From: Candidatus Brocadiaceae bacterium S225
Lineage (GTDB): Bacteria > Planctomycetota > Brocadiia > Brocadiales > Scalinduaceae
DNA: 64,000 nt
Direction of reading: 5' to 3'
Assembly: GCA_007859995.1 (NCBI GenBank)
Contig: SMSL01000005.1
Span: forward strand, 157,378 to 221,377
Both the position numbers and the translations under genes were made by a program. Below are positions 9,084 to 18,984 of this stretch, piece after piece; the stretch's first letter is position 1; every line of letters starts with the position of its first letter. The notes beneath the pieces were generated by a model that worked only from the letters and a program-made list of their open reading frames with translations, had not been told where the DNA came from and did no database searches.

Positions 9084-9603
9084 GCTTAATACCCGCCGTA
9101 CTCTTTTCGGCTAAGCTCAAGCTAGAAAAACAAGGACACATTACCCTTCCCAAACGTCACCGCGCTCCCATTAACCGCATGCCCCAAACAAAAATTTCAC
9201 ACATTGAACACCGATTTTCACAGATGTTGAAATCATCAGAATCTCTTTTCATATAGAGCGATAGCTAAGGTTTGAAACGGGTTGCACTGTGTCGTGCAAA
9301 AAAACATGTGAAAATGGTGAAAGACTTGTAAATATGCGGAGCGGGGATTTGGAAAATCTTAGGGGTGTATTGTGATTGTTTTAACACCTGTGGAAATCGG
9401 TGTTAAAGCAATGGGGGCACATGGGGTAACAATGGAAGAAGAAGGAGTAAAAAAAGAATGGAAGGTCGCTTCCTGGAAAGGAATGGAATCAATACCCAAA
9501 ATATAAATTACGAGTGCCGGTGTCTTCACGAGCGTAAACACATGAACGTTTTTGCTTACAGTTCAAATCGGGGAATACCATACCTATTATTCATATTTAA
9601 AAA
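9084..9603. other. Intergenic region between convergent glgP and the radical SAM gene
   Basis: No convincing gene is present. A 9-bp perfect inverted repeat (tttaacacc 9380-9388, ggtgttaaa 9399-9407) with a 10-base loop lies in the middle and could end transcription from either side, although no clear T run follows. Near 9208 a stretch resembles the CACAGAT dispersed repeat seen at 51.8 kb. Confidence 0.5.
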
Positions 9604-12123
9604 TCAACAACAAGAAACGCCTTCTTCCTCTGAAGCGCCGCAACTGTATGGTGCACTATCCCCGTCATTTACATTAAATATTGTAAACTGTCCCGTGTAG
9701 GGCAGATTGCTTAATTTTTCTGCAGTATCCGTACAGACCGCGACAGGCTCGTTTCTAGGGAACAGGTGGCCTTCCTCATCCGTTATTGCCTTATACGGAC
9801 CATGGTAAACGGCCCTCTGCCCAATGTAAACGCAATCATCCTTTTTTTCAAACTTATACCCGCGCAATGTTACAGAATAGAATGAGTACCCTTCCACCTC
9901 TTTCCAGAACACCTTCGACAGTGTCTGAAGTCCGTAAAAACCGGCCTGTTCAAGATAGGCCATAAATTCATCTTCGGTAAGAGCGCCACTGATACACTCA
10001 CCCCATAATTGTTTGTTAAGTTTAAGATGTGGAGGGGTCTCCACCTGAGAGACGATATCGGATATTACAATCCTTCCGTGGTCTTTCAGGACTCGCCACA
10101 TTTCATTAAAAACGGTTTTTTTATCCGGTGATAGATTAATGACACAATTTGATGTGATCAGATCAACAGTACCATTATCAACCGGGATATCTTCCAGGAA
10201 CCCTTTCCTGAACTCCACGATATCGTAACCGAGATTCTTTGCCACCAGCTTTCTGTTTTCATTGGCAACCTTCAGCATCTCATCCGTCATATCAATTCCG
10301 TAAATCTTCCCCTTCGGACCGACTTTTTTAGCGGCGATGAAACAGTCAATACCCGCGCCTGCTCCCAGATCAACCATGGTCTCTCCCGGTAGAACCTTAG
10401 CAATAATTGTCGGGCTCCCGCATCCATAGAATCTATCCAATACTTCTTGTGGAATATGGCTGGTATCTTCCTGAGAATTCTTTGTCGGACAGCATAACTC
10501 CTCCTGAGGCTCTTCCGCAGCTTTACCGTAAAATTCACGCACAATACTCCTGGGCTTATCAACATCAAAAGAGAGTACACAGTTGGAATGAAGAGTGTAA
10601 ACGGAATGTGAATCTGCAACTTGTTGATCAGCGCCGCAGACAGCAGCGCCATCGCCCATTGATCTTAAGACAGTAGGAGCACTGAATCCTGTTTTTCTCT
10701 CCTGCATTTTCTTCCTGACTTCGGCGAGTTCAAAGACAACATCCTTTGTTATCTCCTTGTGCAGATCGCAATAAGGATCAAGAGCATGTATGCCGACGTC
10801 CTCGGGAAATTTATCGGTTTCCAGCTTGAACCCGTTCTCTGAGTAAAAAAATGAATGTTCAATATCTCCGCCTCCACATATAAATTTAATATGACACTCC
10901 TTACACTTTTCCTTATTCTGAAGTGTCGCATTTCTGAATGCCTTGCTCATATTACTGTTTTCCCAGATTTCTCTGAGCGTATTATCAAGTACATTTCCAC
11001 ACCTCAGGCCTGCATGACCGGCAAATGAAGCAGATGGATAAACGTCTCCGTTTGAATATACACACATGCTGTCGTAACAGGCATTACCCAAATCATACCG
11101 CGTTCCTCTCTTGCTGTTTGCCCTGAATTTGTACGAATCATGGTTATCAACTGAAATACCCGTTTCCCCGGCAATCTCCTTCACCTTTCTCGTCACCTCA
11201 ATCACCTTATCTATCGTAGGAATGGAGTTATTGCCATTGTCGGTTATCCTGCCCCTCTTATGAGCCCACAAAAGATGGTGAGTTTCTACTCCTGACAAAG
11301 CAAGCAATTTTGTCGTCTCCGGTATGTCATCTATGTTGCTGTTCGCAACGACTGTTGTTACCGTTGGAGAATATCCGGCGCCAACAACATTCCTAATCCC
11401 TTCAACGATCAGATTAAAACTACCCTTGCCTCTTAACGGGTCATTGATCTCCGGTTTTGAACCATCAAGACTTATCTGGATCTTTAAGAGCTTCTTATCA
11501 AATTTTTGTAACTTTTTTATTGTTTCTCCCTTCAAAAGTGTTCCATTCGTAAGTATTATGAGTTCGGACTCTTTTTGACTGCAGACAAAATCAATAAGTT
11601 CAAAAATGTCCTTTCTCATGAATGGTTCTCCACCCGTGAAGTAGAAGCGGGATGTTCCCAATACCGCAGCCTCATCAATAATCTTTTTTATAGCTTCTGT
11701 TGAAAGACCACTGTCCCCATTTGGTGATGAATTTACCAAACAATGTGAACATGTCAGATTGCAGGAATTATTTGTGTGTATCCACAACTCATTGAGTTTG
11801 TCAGCATGAATGAAATCTGCGCGCCCCGTGTATTCGATCCTCTTTATTGGTTCTGATGTCAGAAATTCAGACCTTATCAGATCCTTTAGTAACGTATGAA
11901 CTTCCAACCATGCTCTGGTGTAGTCCATATCAAAATTATTTGCATAGTTGTGCATCAGTTCCTTAACATTTTTGCAATTCTTAATATCGTCTATAATCTG
12001 ACTACCTCTTTTATCAGTAATAATCCAGTTCGGCATTTCAGGATCGAGAAACAGATGAAGAGAGTCTTGTTCTATATGATAATAATCAGGTGCGTAAAAA
12101 ACCGATTTTTCGTTTATTTCCAT
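9604..12123 (-). CDS. PqqD-like / radical SAM-SPASM / ArsM-like methyltransferase fusion
   Basis: Three modules are read in order. Residues 10-95 are PqqD-like (peptide or substrate chaperone type). Residues 110-460 are radical SAM with the [4Fe-4S] motif C121xxxC125xxC128, the FTGGEPF motif at 162-168, and a SPASM-type Cys set (349, 354, 375, 407, 410, 416, 452). Residues 525-760 are a class I SAM methyltransferase with [11 protein letters not shown], closest in look to arsenite methyltransferases: Cys568 (YGCGSP), Cys660 ([11 protein letters not shown]) and Cys710 (GECISGAL) lie where ArsM has arsenic-binding cysteines. The tail ends in Cys828, Cys838 and Cys839. It probably attaches a radical-generated group to and methylates arsenic or a related thiophilic element; that is inference. 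The start is 8 bases after the GT87 gene, so the two are likely cotranscribed. Confidence 0.85.
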   Translation of the reverse strand: MEINEKSVFYAPDYYHIEQDSLHLFLDPEMPNWIITDKRGSQIIDDIKNCKNVKELMHNYANNFDMDYTRAWLEVHTLLKDLIRSEFLTSEPIKRIEYTGRADFIHADKLNELWIHTNNSCNLTCSHCLVNSSPNGDSGLSTEAIKKIIDEAAVLGTSRFYFTGGEPFMRKDIFELIDFVCSQKESELIILTNGTLLKGETIKKLQKFDKKLLKIQISLDGSKPEINDPLRGKGSFNLIVEGIRNVVGAGYSPTVTTVVANSNIDDIPETTKLLALSGVETHHLLWAHKRGRITDNGNNSIPTIDKVIEVTRKVKEIAGETGISVDNHDSYKFRANSKRGTRYDLGNACYDSMCVYSNGDVYPSASFAGHAGLRCGNVLDNTLREIWENSNMSKAFRNATLQNKEKCKECHIKFICGGGDIEHSFFYSENGFKLETDKFPEDVGIHALDPYCDLHKEITKDVVFELAEVRKKMQERKTGFSAPTVLRSMGDGAAVCGADQQVADSHSVYTLHSNCVLSFDVDKPRSIVREFYGKAAEEPQEELCCPTKNSQEDTSHIPQEVLDRFYGCGSPTIIAKVLPGETMVDLGAGAGIDCFIAAKKVGPKGKIYGIDMTDEMLKVANENRKLVAKNLGYDIVEFRKGFLEDIPVDNGTVDLITSNCVINLSPDKKTVFNEMWRVLKDHGRIVISDIVSQVETPPHLKLNKQLWGECISGALTEDEFMAYLEQAGFYGLQTLSKVFWKEVEGYSFYSVTLRGYKFEKKDDCVYIGQRAVYHGPYKAITDEEGHLFPRNEPVAVCTDTAEKLSNLPYTGQFTIFNVNDGDSAPYSCGASEEEGVSCC

Positions 12124-12130
12124 TTTGCTT

Positions 12131-13558
12131 CTACCTCCAATAAGACATTTTGATAAAAAAAAGAGAAACTGAGCCTGCCCTTAACCATCCATAAATTAGC
12201 AGGATATAAAAGGGAAGGTATTCCGGCAGCTTAAGCCAGTGCACCTCCTTCCATACCCATTCGCCATTATACCATATCATATTAGAAAACAGTTCATGGC
12301 TCATGAAATAATAACAAATAACCGTTCCGGTCAGGACAAGCCACGCCCTGTTTTTGTTAAAACAGAGAAAGGGGATAATCCATGTCAGATACCATGGATG
12401 TAATGTAGGGGCCAATATTAAAAAAGTCCCAATAGCTACAAAAGCATAATTTAAGACAAAATTATTCACATCTATATTCCCCTTTTTTTCAGCCTCCTTT
12501 TTAGAGGAGGAGGCAAGAGGAGGATTCCCGCTATTATCTGTAATTAAAAAAGTTAAGTGTTTTTTATATAAAAAGAAAAGAACCGATCCAAAGATCAATA
12601 CCGTTACTATTTTAGACGCCAGAGGTGAACCTATGCATAAACAGGAAATCAGGAAATGTGCAGAATCGTTAAAATGATACTGGGTCCCGAAATGCAAGAG
12701 GGTAGAAAACAGCCCTTTACCGGCACTGATATATGGTAAATACAAAACGGCAATAACGGCAAAAAATACTACAATATATTTAAGTTTTTTAACTGGAATC
12801 AGAAAAGGTGCGATAATGATGAATATAAATTTGGACATTACTGCCAGGGCAATAGCAAAGACTGTTCCCAAATTTTTTCTAATCACACAGAGATACAACG
12901 CGAGTATAACAAGGAATATCTGAAGCGAATCGCAATGACCTCTTGCCGCAAAACTGATAAGAACCAACGGGCTCCACGCATACGTTAACACATTATGCGG
13001 ATCTTTTCCCATCACCCTTAAAAACTTCAATAATATGAAAATTGACAGAACATCAAATACCAAAAAAATAGACTTCATTGATATTATAGTATGTGAAACA
13101 TAATCGGCTACTGCAAACACCATAAGCGTAAGTGGTGGATAAATCGTAGACAGATGTTTGTGATTAATGCCTGAGAAAAAGCCATCCCTGAGATGTTCCA
13201 AGGTGGAAGCTTCCGGTGGATGGGAGTAAGGACTTATCCCGTTTAACTGTAATTTTCCTTCCCATAGATAACGATATATGTCGTCTGAAGGAGCCTCCGG
13301 TAAAAGTGTGAACCGAAACATCAATGAAAAAACGATAATAGCCCAGAGAATTGCCCTCGAACTGTTATTATCCTGTTCATTCGTCTCCTCATTTTTTGAA
13401 ATGTAGTATATGGCAAACATATACGTAATAAAAGAGGCGGTATACAAGATAGCAAAACAGGGGATATTCTTTTTTATGTCCCCGCTGTAGGCAATTGCAC
13501 AGCAAAAGATTTCAATAATAAATCCTGTTATTATAATAGTCCTTAATTTCCTGTTCAT
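12131..13558 (-). CDS. GT87/DUF2029-like integral membrane glycosyltransferase (GT-C fold)
   Basis: This 475-residue protein has about ten hydrophobic segments, as in polyprenol-phosphate-mannose-dependent mannosyltransferases. The catalytic-loop signature is SDDIYRYLWEGKLQLNGISPY (about residues 91-111), with the family's paired acidic residues, followed by STIYPPLTLMVF and WSPLVLISFAARGHCDSL. It should add a sugar from a lipid carrier to an outer or periplasmic acceptor. A Ser/Lys-rich soluble loop lies near residues 345-365. It precedes the radical SAM gene by 8 bases and follows the DUF3179 gene by about 150 bases that hold a palindromic repeat. Confidence 0.8.
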   Translation of the reverse strand: MNRKLRTIIITGFIIEIFCCAIAYSGDIKKNIPCFAILYTASFITYMFAIYYISKNEETNEQDNNSSRAILWAIIVFSLMFRFTLLPEAPSDDIYRYLWEGKLQLNGISPYSHPPEASTLEHLRDGFFSGINHKHLSTIYPPLTLMVFAVADYVSHTIISMKSIFLVFDVLSIFILLKFLRVMGKDPHNVLTYAWSPLVLISFAARGHCDSLQIFLVILALYLCVIRKNLGTVFAIALAVMSKFIFIIIAPFLIPVKKLKYIVVFFAVIAVLYLPYISAGKGLFSTLLHFGTQYHFNDSAHFLISCLCIGSPLASKIVTVLIFGSVLFFLYKKHLTFLITDNSGNPPLASSSKKEAEKKGNIDVNNFVLNYAFVAIGTFLILAPTLHPWYLTWIIPFLCFNKNRAWLVLTGTVICYYFMSHELFSNMIWYNGEWVWKEVHWLKLPEYLPFYILLIYGWLRAGSVSLFFIKMSYWR

Positions 13559-13579
13559 TTTAATGAAATACTTCAGACT

Positions 13580-13649
13580 GTAGGGTGGGCACTGCCCACC
13601 ATTTCTTTTCCAATTACGGAGTGTTTTTGGTGGGCAGTGCCCACTCTAC
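13580..13649. repeat. Large palindromic REP-like element
   Basis: Arms 13580-13600 and 13629-13649 (21 bp each) are reverse complements with a single mismatch, around a 28-base spacer. Each arm is itself palindromic (gtgggcactgcccac), so a four-armed structure is possible. It lies between the DUF3179 and GT87 genes. It looks like a mobile REP-type sequence of the kind moved by RAYT transposases, though no such gene is in the window. Confidence 0.75.
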
Positions 13650-13711
13650 ACGCACACCTACTTCGAAAGAGGGGGTAACTCCTTCCTTTCGAAAGGAATC
13701 CTGGCTGCTTC

Positions 13712-14758
13712 TCAATTTCCGAATACTTCAGCATCAGGATAGTAGTCTGCCCAGACAAACCAGTAAACGGCCAGAAAGGTTACGGGGTGGAGTGTTTTAT
13801 CTTTCATGCTCCCTTTTATGCCAATACCGTTTTCCAGGTCCCACGTAGTATTTGTTACACTGTCTGTCGTATCATTCCTGTTTTCCTCAAAATTAATCAC
13901 CGCTCCGCCTACCTGTCTGTCATATACCTTGATAATACCGGTATCGTTATTTCTATACACCAGCAGATTCATACCGTCAAATTCATCAGTTATTATTGCC
14001 GTCTTGCTAAACAGATAGAATGGATAGGCCTTGTGTTTGTCATTTACTTCTATTCCAATAACGTTTGCTTTAATGCCCAGTCTTGCATCTATATTTCCGG
14101 CAGGAAAAATGCCTGTTTCTTGATTCTTATGGTAGTCTCCATAAACATCGTAACCAATCGTTCTTGAACCGTGATAAGATAATACAAGGGTATCCTGGTG
14201 TAATTTTTTCCATGCACCCCACGGTACTTTTTGACACCACGGAATAGTATTAAGTTTCCCTCCTGTCAACTCACCATCTATCGCCTCGCCGTATACAATT
14301 GACCAGAGGGATTCCGTTTCATAATCAAACATCACAAGTGTGTTTTTAAGCAATTTACCGGAAACACCAAAAGTATATTCCTTATCATCAATTTCCCGGT
14401 TATATACAACGGCAAGATTCGCAAGCGGGCACCAGGCAACGACAAAAGCCGTATCCCCGATTCTATCATTTACTATTTCGTGATGGTTCAGGAGGTATAC
14501 AGAATAAGCACGGCTCTCACCATCAATCGTTATGCCTACAACCGGTTCATTGTCATCAAGGCCGGCTTCTTCTGCAGGAACAAACTCGGGATTCTTTATA
14601 GCAGGTATTGCGTCACGGGGAAGTACGTATTGTATCTCATCTTTTTCCTGTAAAATATCAGTACCAGCCAGACACAAATTGTCATTAGAAACTGATATGC
14701 ACAACACTAAACAGAGTAAGTAGAGATGCTTTTTGCGTAAAAAAAATTCAATCAGCAT
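13712..14758 (-). CDS. DUF3179 domain protein, exported
   Basis: Residues 1-32 form a basic-then-hydrophobic signal peptide ending near LAGTD. The rest matches DUF3179: ITIDGESRAYSVYLLNHHEIVND, then VVAWCPLANLAVVYNR, and FGVSGKLLKNTLVMFDYETESLW, a conserved segment of the family. The invariant Cys in the WCPL motif suggests a possible covalent or metal role, but no activity is known to me. The C-terminal FLAVYWFVWADYYPDAEVF segment is also typical. It overlaps the GT2 gene by 7 bases and so is probably its operon partner. Confidence 0.85.
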   Translation of the reverse strand: MLIEFFLRKKHLYLLCLVLCISVSNDNLCLAGTDILQEKDEIQYVLPRDAIPAIKNPEFVPAEEAGLDDNEPVVGITIDGESRAYSVYLLNHHEIVNDRIGDTAFVVAWCPLANLAVVYNREIDDKEYTFGVSGKLLKNTLVMFDYETESLWSIVYGEAIDGELTGGKLNTIPWCQKVPWGAWKKLHQDTLVLSYHGSRTIGYDVYGDYHKNQETGIFPAGNIDARLGIKANVIGIEVNDKHKAYPFYLFSKTAIITDEFDGMNLLVYRNNDTGIIKVYDRQVGGAVINFEENRNDTTDSVTNTTWDLENGIGIKGSMKDKTLHPVTFLAVYWFVWADYYPDAEVFGN

Positions 14759-16269
14759 TTTATTGTTTCATTAAACTTCTGAAAAAGAGAAAGCGTGCCA
14801 ACGTAAAGAAACCCGATCGCATACATCAACAGAAAAGGCCCGAATACAAATTTCTTATTACTCGCATATTGCATAAATCCTATAAAGCAATAAACGCTTA
14901 AGAGTATTTCACTGATGAAGAATACCTGCAGTGGTAATGAGTAATTTTTTATCAGTATATTCCTGCCTCGTTTGATCACACCGTACTTGGGCGTTCTAAT
15001 AAAATCACTCTTGATATTAAACAGTGCTTCGAATACCGCTTTTGTGTTATTGATAGCAATGCCGCACCCTATAACCATAAGTGCTGGAATAAACAAACAC
15101 CTTTTCTTCCAGTCTCTATAGACCTTTTTCTGAGAAACTATATAAAGAAATGTAGGCGCAAATGCTCCCATAGACATTAAAAATATCAGGATTATCATTG
15201 TTAGAGAAACTGACATATTACTAATCTGCTCTTTTAATAAAACGACGAGGGGAAAGGATAACAGGGCAAGTATAATCATCATTGGATGGGCCATGTACTG
15301 GTTCAGGTGAATAAAGGCTTCAACCTTCTTTATCAGGCTATCGTTCGTCTTGAATACTTGAGGTAAAACCTTTTTAGCTGTCTGAATAGAGCCCTTTGCC
15401 CATCTATGCTGTTGAGATTTGTAGGCATTTATATCAACCGGCAGTTCTGACGGCGTAACAACATCAAACAGGAATTTAGTATTCCAGCCTTTTAATTGAG
15501 CTCTGTATGACAGCTCCAGATCTTCAGTCAGAGTATCAAAATCCCACCCCCCTGAGTCAATAATTGCCTCCCGTCTCCAGACCCCGGCAGTTCCATTAAA
15601 ATTCATATATAACCCATTCCAGGTCCTGGCACCCTGCTCGATAATAAAGTGACCGTCCATACCAATGCCCTGTGCTATTGTAAGAAGAGAGTAATTTCGA
15701 TTTATGTGCCCCCATCGTGTTTGAACAATGGCAACTTTTGGCCTTTCATAAAAGAAGGGAATAGTGTCATAAAGAAAATTTTTATCAGGTACAAAATCGG
15801 CATCAAAGATTGCCAGAAACTCACCTTCAGCCTTTTCCATGCCCAGGTTTAACGCCCCTGCCTTAAATCCATCTCTATTGTCTCTGACAACATGTTTCAT
15901 GTTAAACCCCATCGCACGATATTTATTAACCAGTTCATATACAATGTCCCTTGTTTCATCATTAGAATCGTCCAGTACCTGTATTTCATGAAGCTCCTTC
16001 GGATAATCGATATTTACGACTGCCTTAATTAAACGTTCGACTACATGCTTTTCGTTATAAACGGGTAATTGTGTTGTAACTTTTGGCAGATTGCCTTTGC
16101 TATGATTTGACCAGAACTGTTTAAGAAACTCCTGATTCCCGGATGTCTCCTTTTTAAGCTTTCTTAAAAAGAGATAAATCATATAATAATTATTGATGCC
16201 ATAAAGGAACAGCCATAGTGCCGCCGGGCAATAGAAAATAAGGATTATTATTAATAATGCGCTGTTCAT
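14752..16269 (-). CDS. Cellulose-synthase-like family 2 glycosyltransferase
   Basis: This is a processive GT2 enzyme for polymerising a beta-linked polysaccharide or adding sugar at the membrane. An N-terminal membrane segment (5-25) is followed by the catalytic domain: D100-D101, D156xD158 (IFDADF), the TED motif at 248-250 (catalytic base) and QQHRW (286-290), all intact. Four or five membrane segments follow to the end. No PilZ domain is visible, so c-di-GMP control within this protein is not indicated. It heads a minus-strand run GT2-DUF3179-GT87-radical SAM that looks like an envelope-glycan cluster. Confidence 0.88.
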   Translation of the reverse strand: MNSALLIIILIFYCPAALWLFLYGINNYYMIYLFLRKLKKETSGNQEFLKQFWSNHSKGNLPKVTTQLPVYNEKHVVERLIKAVVNIDYPKELHEIQVLDDSNDETRDIVYELVNKYRAMGFNMKHVVRDNRDGFKAGALNLGMEKAEGEFLAIFDADFVPDKNFLYDTIPFFYERPKVAIVQTRWGHINRNYSLLTIAQGIGMDGHFIIEQGARTWNGLYMNFNGTAGVWRREAIIDSGGWDFDTLTEDLELSYRAQLKGWNTKFLFDVVTPSELPVDINAYKSQQHRWAKGSIQTAKKVLPQVFKTNDSLIKKVEAFIHLNQYMAHPMMIILALLSFPLVVLLKEQISNMSVSLTMIILIFLMSMGAFAPTFLYIVSQKKVYRDWKKRCLFIPALMVIGCGIAINNTKAVFEALFNIKSDFIRTPKYGVIKRGRNILIKNYSLPLQVFFISEILLSVYCFIGFMQYASNKKFVFGPFLLMYAIGFLYVGTLSLFQKFNETIKC

Positions 16270-16368
16270 AATTGTTGCTTTTTTAAATAAAATGCTGCAG
16301 TCGTGCCAAAGGGCAGATCCGCCTCAGGCGTGGCCTTAACCCTGAATACTTATGAATGAAGCCCTGGA

Positions 16369-17496
16369 TTAATGTGCAAATCTGACCAGTATCCAATAAG
16401 CACCTGCGCCAAAAAGGGCAGCTACTGGAAGGGTGACCAGCCATGATAATATTATTCCCTGCATAATGCCAGTATTTAAACGTTTCGATGCCAGGCCTAT
16501 ACCAAAGATGGATCCTACAGATACGTGTGTCGTAGAAACAGGTATACCGAATCTGCTGGCAAATATAACAAGGAAGCCGGTAACCAGGTTTGCCGTAAGG
16601 CCCTGGCCATGGTTTAATTCTGTGATCTTGTTGCTCATTGTTTCGGCCACCTTCCCGGCATTCAGAAGCCCGCCTGCGGCCATACCAACTGCGACGGCAG
16701 CCATCCCCCAGTGTATGGATAATCCCTTAATCAAGAGTAAGAGGGCGACAATCTTTGGTGTATCATTCAGGCCGCGAGCAAAGCTTACAACTCCCGCGGA
16801 GCAAAAATGAAAATAGTCCAATAGCTTTTGACAATTCATACCCAGAAAGCGCCCTTTATACATTTCCACACAATTTTCACTCTTGTCAATTGTCGCACCA
16901 ATGGAGCTGCCGCACTGTGCCATAAGAGTAGCGGCTGATTGCATAGATGGCACCAATGCCTTCCGCCCACCAACACAAAGGCACCACTCCCTGGTAATGC
17001 CGGAACGAAGACGTATATTCCTGAATATAATGTACAGGACACTGCCAAAAGCCACTGCAATAACGGGGGCAATTAAAAGAGGAAAGAAAAATGAGCTGCC
17101 TAAGACAGCAAAGTTAACCTGAGCACCTACGGCTACAAAACCGGCACCAACCAGCGCGCCTGTCAAACTGTGTGTTGTTGATATGGGAAAACCCGTAACC
17201 GTCGCAATGATGACCGTAATAGCAGAGCCAATCGCCACTGCGGTAAGAAATTCTGGAGAGAGAGAAACAGCATCAGGAACCAGGCCTTTCCCGGAAAAGG
17301 TTTTTACCAGTGTCTGTGCAAAAAATATAGAACCCACAGAACCTGCAAATGTTGTCATCGTTGCCAGCCAAATCGCACCTTTGTAATTAGTGGTTCCGCT
17401 TCCAAAGAGTGTGGCGACTCCTTTAAAGTTGTCATTAGCACCGTTTGAATACGCGAGAAAACACGTCGCCAGGAAGAGGATTATAAAGATCGTCAT
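16369..17496 (-). CDS. PiT-family inorganic phosphate transporter
   Basis: A metal-phosphate/proton (or sodium) symporter of the inner membrane. The duplicated family signature is visible: N-terminal AYSNGANDNFKGVATLFGS with TGFPISTTHSLTGALVGAGF, and C-terminal ARGLNDTPKIVALLL with GIPVSTTHVSVGSIFGIG. Length 375 is normal. A cytoplasmic loop with several Cys (EWCLCVGG) sits mid-protein. A PhoU-like helical protein is encoded 3 kb upstream on the same strand (20086-20691), which fits the usual pairing of PiT with a PhoU-type partner, though they are not adjacent. Confidence 0.93.
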   Translation of the reverse strand: MTIFIILFLATCFLAYSNGANDNFKGVATLFGSGTTNYKGAIWLATMTTFAGSVGSIFFAQTLVKTFSGKGLVPDAVSLSPEFLTAVAIGSAITVIIATVTGFPISTTHSLTGALVGAGFVAVGAQVNFAVLGSSFFFPLLIAPVIAVAFGSVLYIIFRNIRLRSGITREWCLCVGGRKALVPSMQSAATLMAQCGSSIGATIDKSENCVEMYKGRFLGMNCQKLLDYFHFCSAGVVSFARGLNDTPKIVALLLLIKGLSIHWGMAAVAVGMAAGGLLNAGKVAETMSNKITELNHGQGLTANLVTGFLVIFASRFGIPVSTTHVSVGSIFGIGLASKRLNTGIMQGIILSWLVTLPVAALFGAGAYWILVRFAH

Positions 17497-17528
17497 CAGA
17501 AATCAATCTCCATATTTCATTGTTACTA

Positions 17529-18134
17529 CTACTCAGGTCGTTCCGTACACGGTTTGTCTCCGGGCCCTGGCAACATAGCCTTATCTCCTCCCACCGTTTC
17601 ACTATTAATCAGGGTTTTTATATCCGGGTACGGATAAATCGTCTGTGCATTATTTTGTTGAAGACCACCGGTATCTGCGGTTGGACCATAAGTGCTGTAA
17701 ATATCACGCCCCAACATCCGCAACAACATTGTCTGCTGGCCCCGGTGATGCGCCGTATGGGCAATTCGTCTGGTAACAATCCATGCCCGTGATTTATCAT
17801 ATTCGAAGAACTTGACCTCTTCCGCCCACCAATTATTGTCCTTCTCTTTTAAGACTTCTACACGTTTCCCTGAATCTTCCGCATAGCGTTTAATAAATTC
17901 CAGGCGTGTTTCGTCCGCAGGGAGGGGAGGCGCGCCGACATCAACCCCCAGCATCGCAACAAACCACTTATTCTCACCCATACATTGATGGATCATATGT
18001 TCAAGCGCATTTCTCCCGCGCTTATCATTGGGATGTGGACGCGCCAACAGGTCTTCATCTTTGAAAGTACTCCATGTACTTAATACCTTAATCCTCTCTG
18101 TCTCATATGTATCTATTAAGAATTGATAATCCAT
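17529..18134 (-). CDS. DinB-family protein
   Basis: DinB/YfiT-like four-helix metal-binding fold. The His triad is visible as HMIHQ (about residue 46) and HTAHHRGQQ (about 125). Members include thiol-dependent transferases acting on bacillithiol or mycothiol, but many have no known substrate. The last 20 residues (GGDKAMLPGPGDKPCTE) resemble the end of the small secreted protein at 19824-20066, which is odd for unrelated folds. It starts at ATG about 95 bases downstream of the TlpA gene and ends 33 bases before the PiT gene. Confidence 0.85.
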   Translation of the reverse strand: MDYQFLIDTYETERIKVLSTWSTFKDEDLLARPHPNDKRGRNALEHMIHQCMGENKWFVAMLGVDVGAPPLPADETRLEFIKRYAEDSGKRVEVLKEKDNNWWAEEVKFFEYDKSRAWIVTRRIAHTAHHRGQQTMLLRMLGRDIYSTYGPTADTGGLQQNNAQTIYPYPDIKTLINSETVGGDKAMLPGPGDKPCTERPE

Positions 18135-18226
18135 AAAAACCCCCTTTCTTGATTAATTGCCACATAACTGTAACCGTTGTTTGCCCATTGTTTACTGTAA
18201 ACTGCCTACTTTTAGTTGAGGCTATA

Positions 18227-18784
18227 TTATTCTTCCTTCAAAAGAGTATTTATGAGTTCTTCTGCTACGCCGGTATTAAAACGCCCAAAATGTTGAAAAC
18301 GGATTCTCCCCTTCTTATCAATAATCGCCATTTCAGGGGTACCGCGGGTGTGATAACGAATCATCGTCTCCGGCAATCTCTGATCAGCAACCTGACCATC
18401 AACCCCTACCGGGTAAGCTATACTCTTTTCTTTAACGTATTGTCGCAGCCGTTTCGGAGTTTGTTGAGCATGTCCTTCAAAGACTGTGTGGATGCCAACC
18501 AGTTGAATATCTTTGCGGTTACCATATTGTCGAAACCACTTATTCATAAGGGGCCCTGAAAATTTGTTACATCCGGGACACCATAATTGAAAGAAATCTA
18601 TTATGACTACCTTCCCACGCATATCGGAAAGCGTAAACCCGTCACTGTTTATCCACTCGGAGATTACCCACTCCGGAGCTTGATTATCAGGAGAATCCGC
18701 ATCGGTTTTTCCTGCCAAAAGGACTATTCCGTACAAAATAATACCCACAACTAATAATTTTTTTGACCAAATATTACATCCCAT
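18227..18784 (-). CDS. TlpA-like membrane-anchored thioredoxin-fold protein
   Basis: Thiol-disulfide oxidoreductase of the TlpA/ResA type, anchored outside the cytoplasm. From Met at 18784 there is a basic start, a membrane anchor (LLVVGIILYGIVLLAG) and a thioredoxin domain with the active site WCPGC and the cis-Pro region TRGTPEMAIIDKKG. The longer frame from 18850 adds 22 residues, but a good ribosome site (gaaggg) lies about 10 bases before Met 18784 and a hairpin element fills the extra part, so I use the shorter start. Such proteins reduce apocytochrome haem-binding cysteines or other exported disulfides; which it does here is unknown. A broken relative lies at 20854-21097. Confidence 0.85.
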   Translation of the reverse strand: MGCNIWSKKLLVVGIILYGIVLLAGKTDADSPDNQAPEWVISEWINSDGFTLSDMRGKVVIIDFFQLWCPGCNKFSGPLMNKWFRQYGNRKDIQLVGIHTVFEGHAQQTPKRLRQYVKEKSIAYPVGVDGQVADQRLPETMIRYHTRGTPEMAIIDKKGRIRFQHFGRFNTGVAEELINTLLKEE

Positions 18785-18806
18785 CTTACACACCCTTCGT
18801 AATTTA

Positions 18807-18865
18807 TGGAGTGCATCATCCGTGATGATGCTTATTAAAGGCAGTAACACGGTTACTACACTCCA
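18807..18865. repeat. Three-way-junction palindrome upstream of the TlpA-like gene
   Basis: An outer stem (tggagtg 18807-18813, cactcca 18859-18865) encloses two perfect hairpins: gcatcatc/gatgatgc (18813-18831, 3-base loop) and agtaac/gttact (18843-18857, 3-base loop). The arms are exact, so the fold is unlikely to be chance. It may be a small dispersed element or a 5' leader structure for the TlpA gene. Confidence 0.6.
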
Positions 18866-18984
18866 AAAAAGGAAATTTGTTTTAATATGTGAAAATCAAA
18901 TCTCTTAATTCAATGACATTGCCCTGAGAAGAAGAGGAAATTGGTGATCAATAGTTTATATGTTTTCCTCCGCTTATGAAGAAC

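Noticed and set aside
9458..9700. Frame on the plus strand overlapping the end of the radical SAM gene
   Set aside because: It runs into the antisense of an evident coding sequence and has no domain.
13573..13848. Frames across the large palindromic repeat
   Set aside because: They are created by the palindrome itself and by antisense of the DUF3179 gene.
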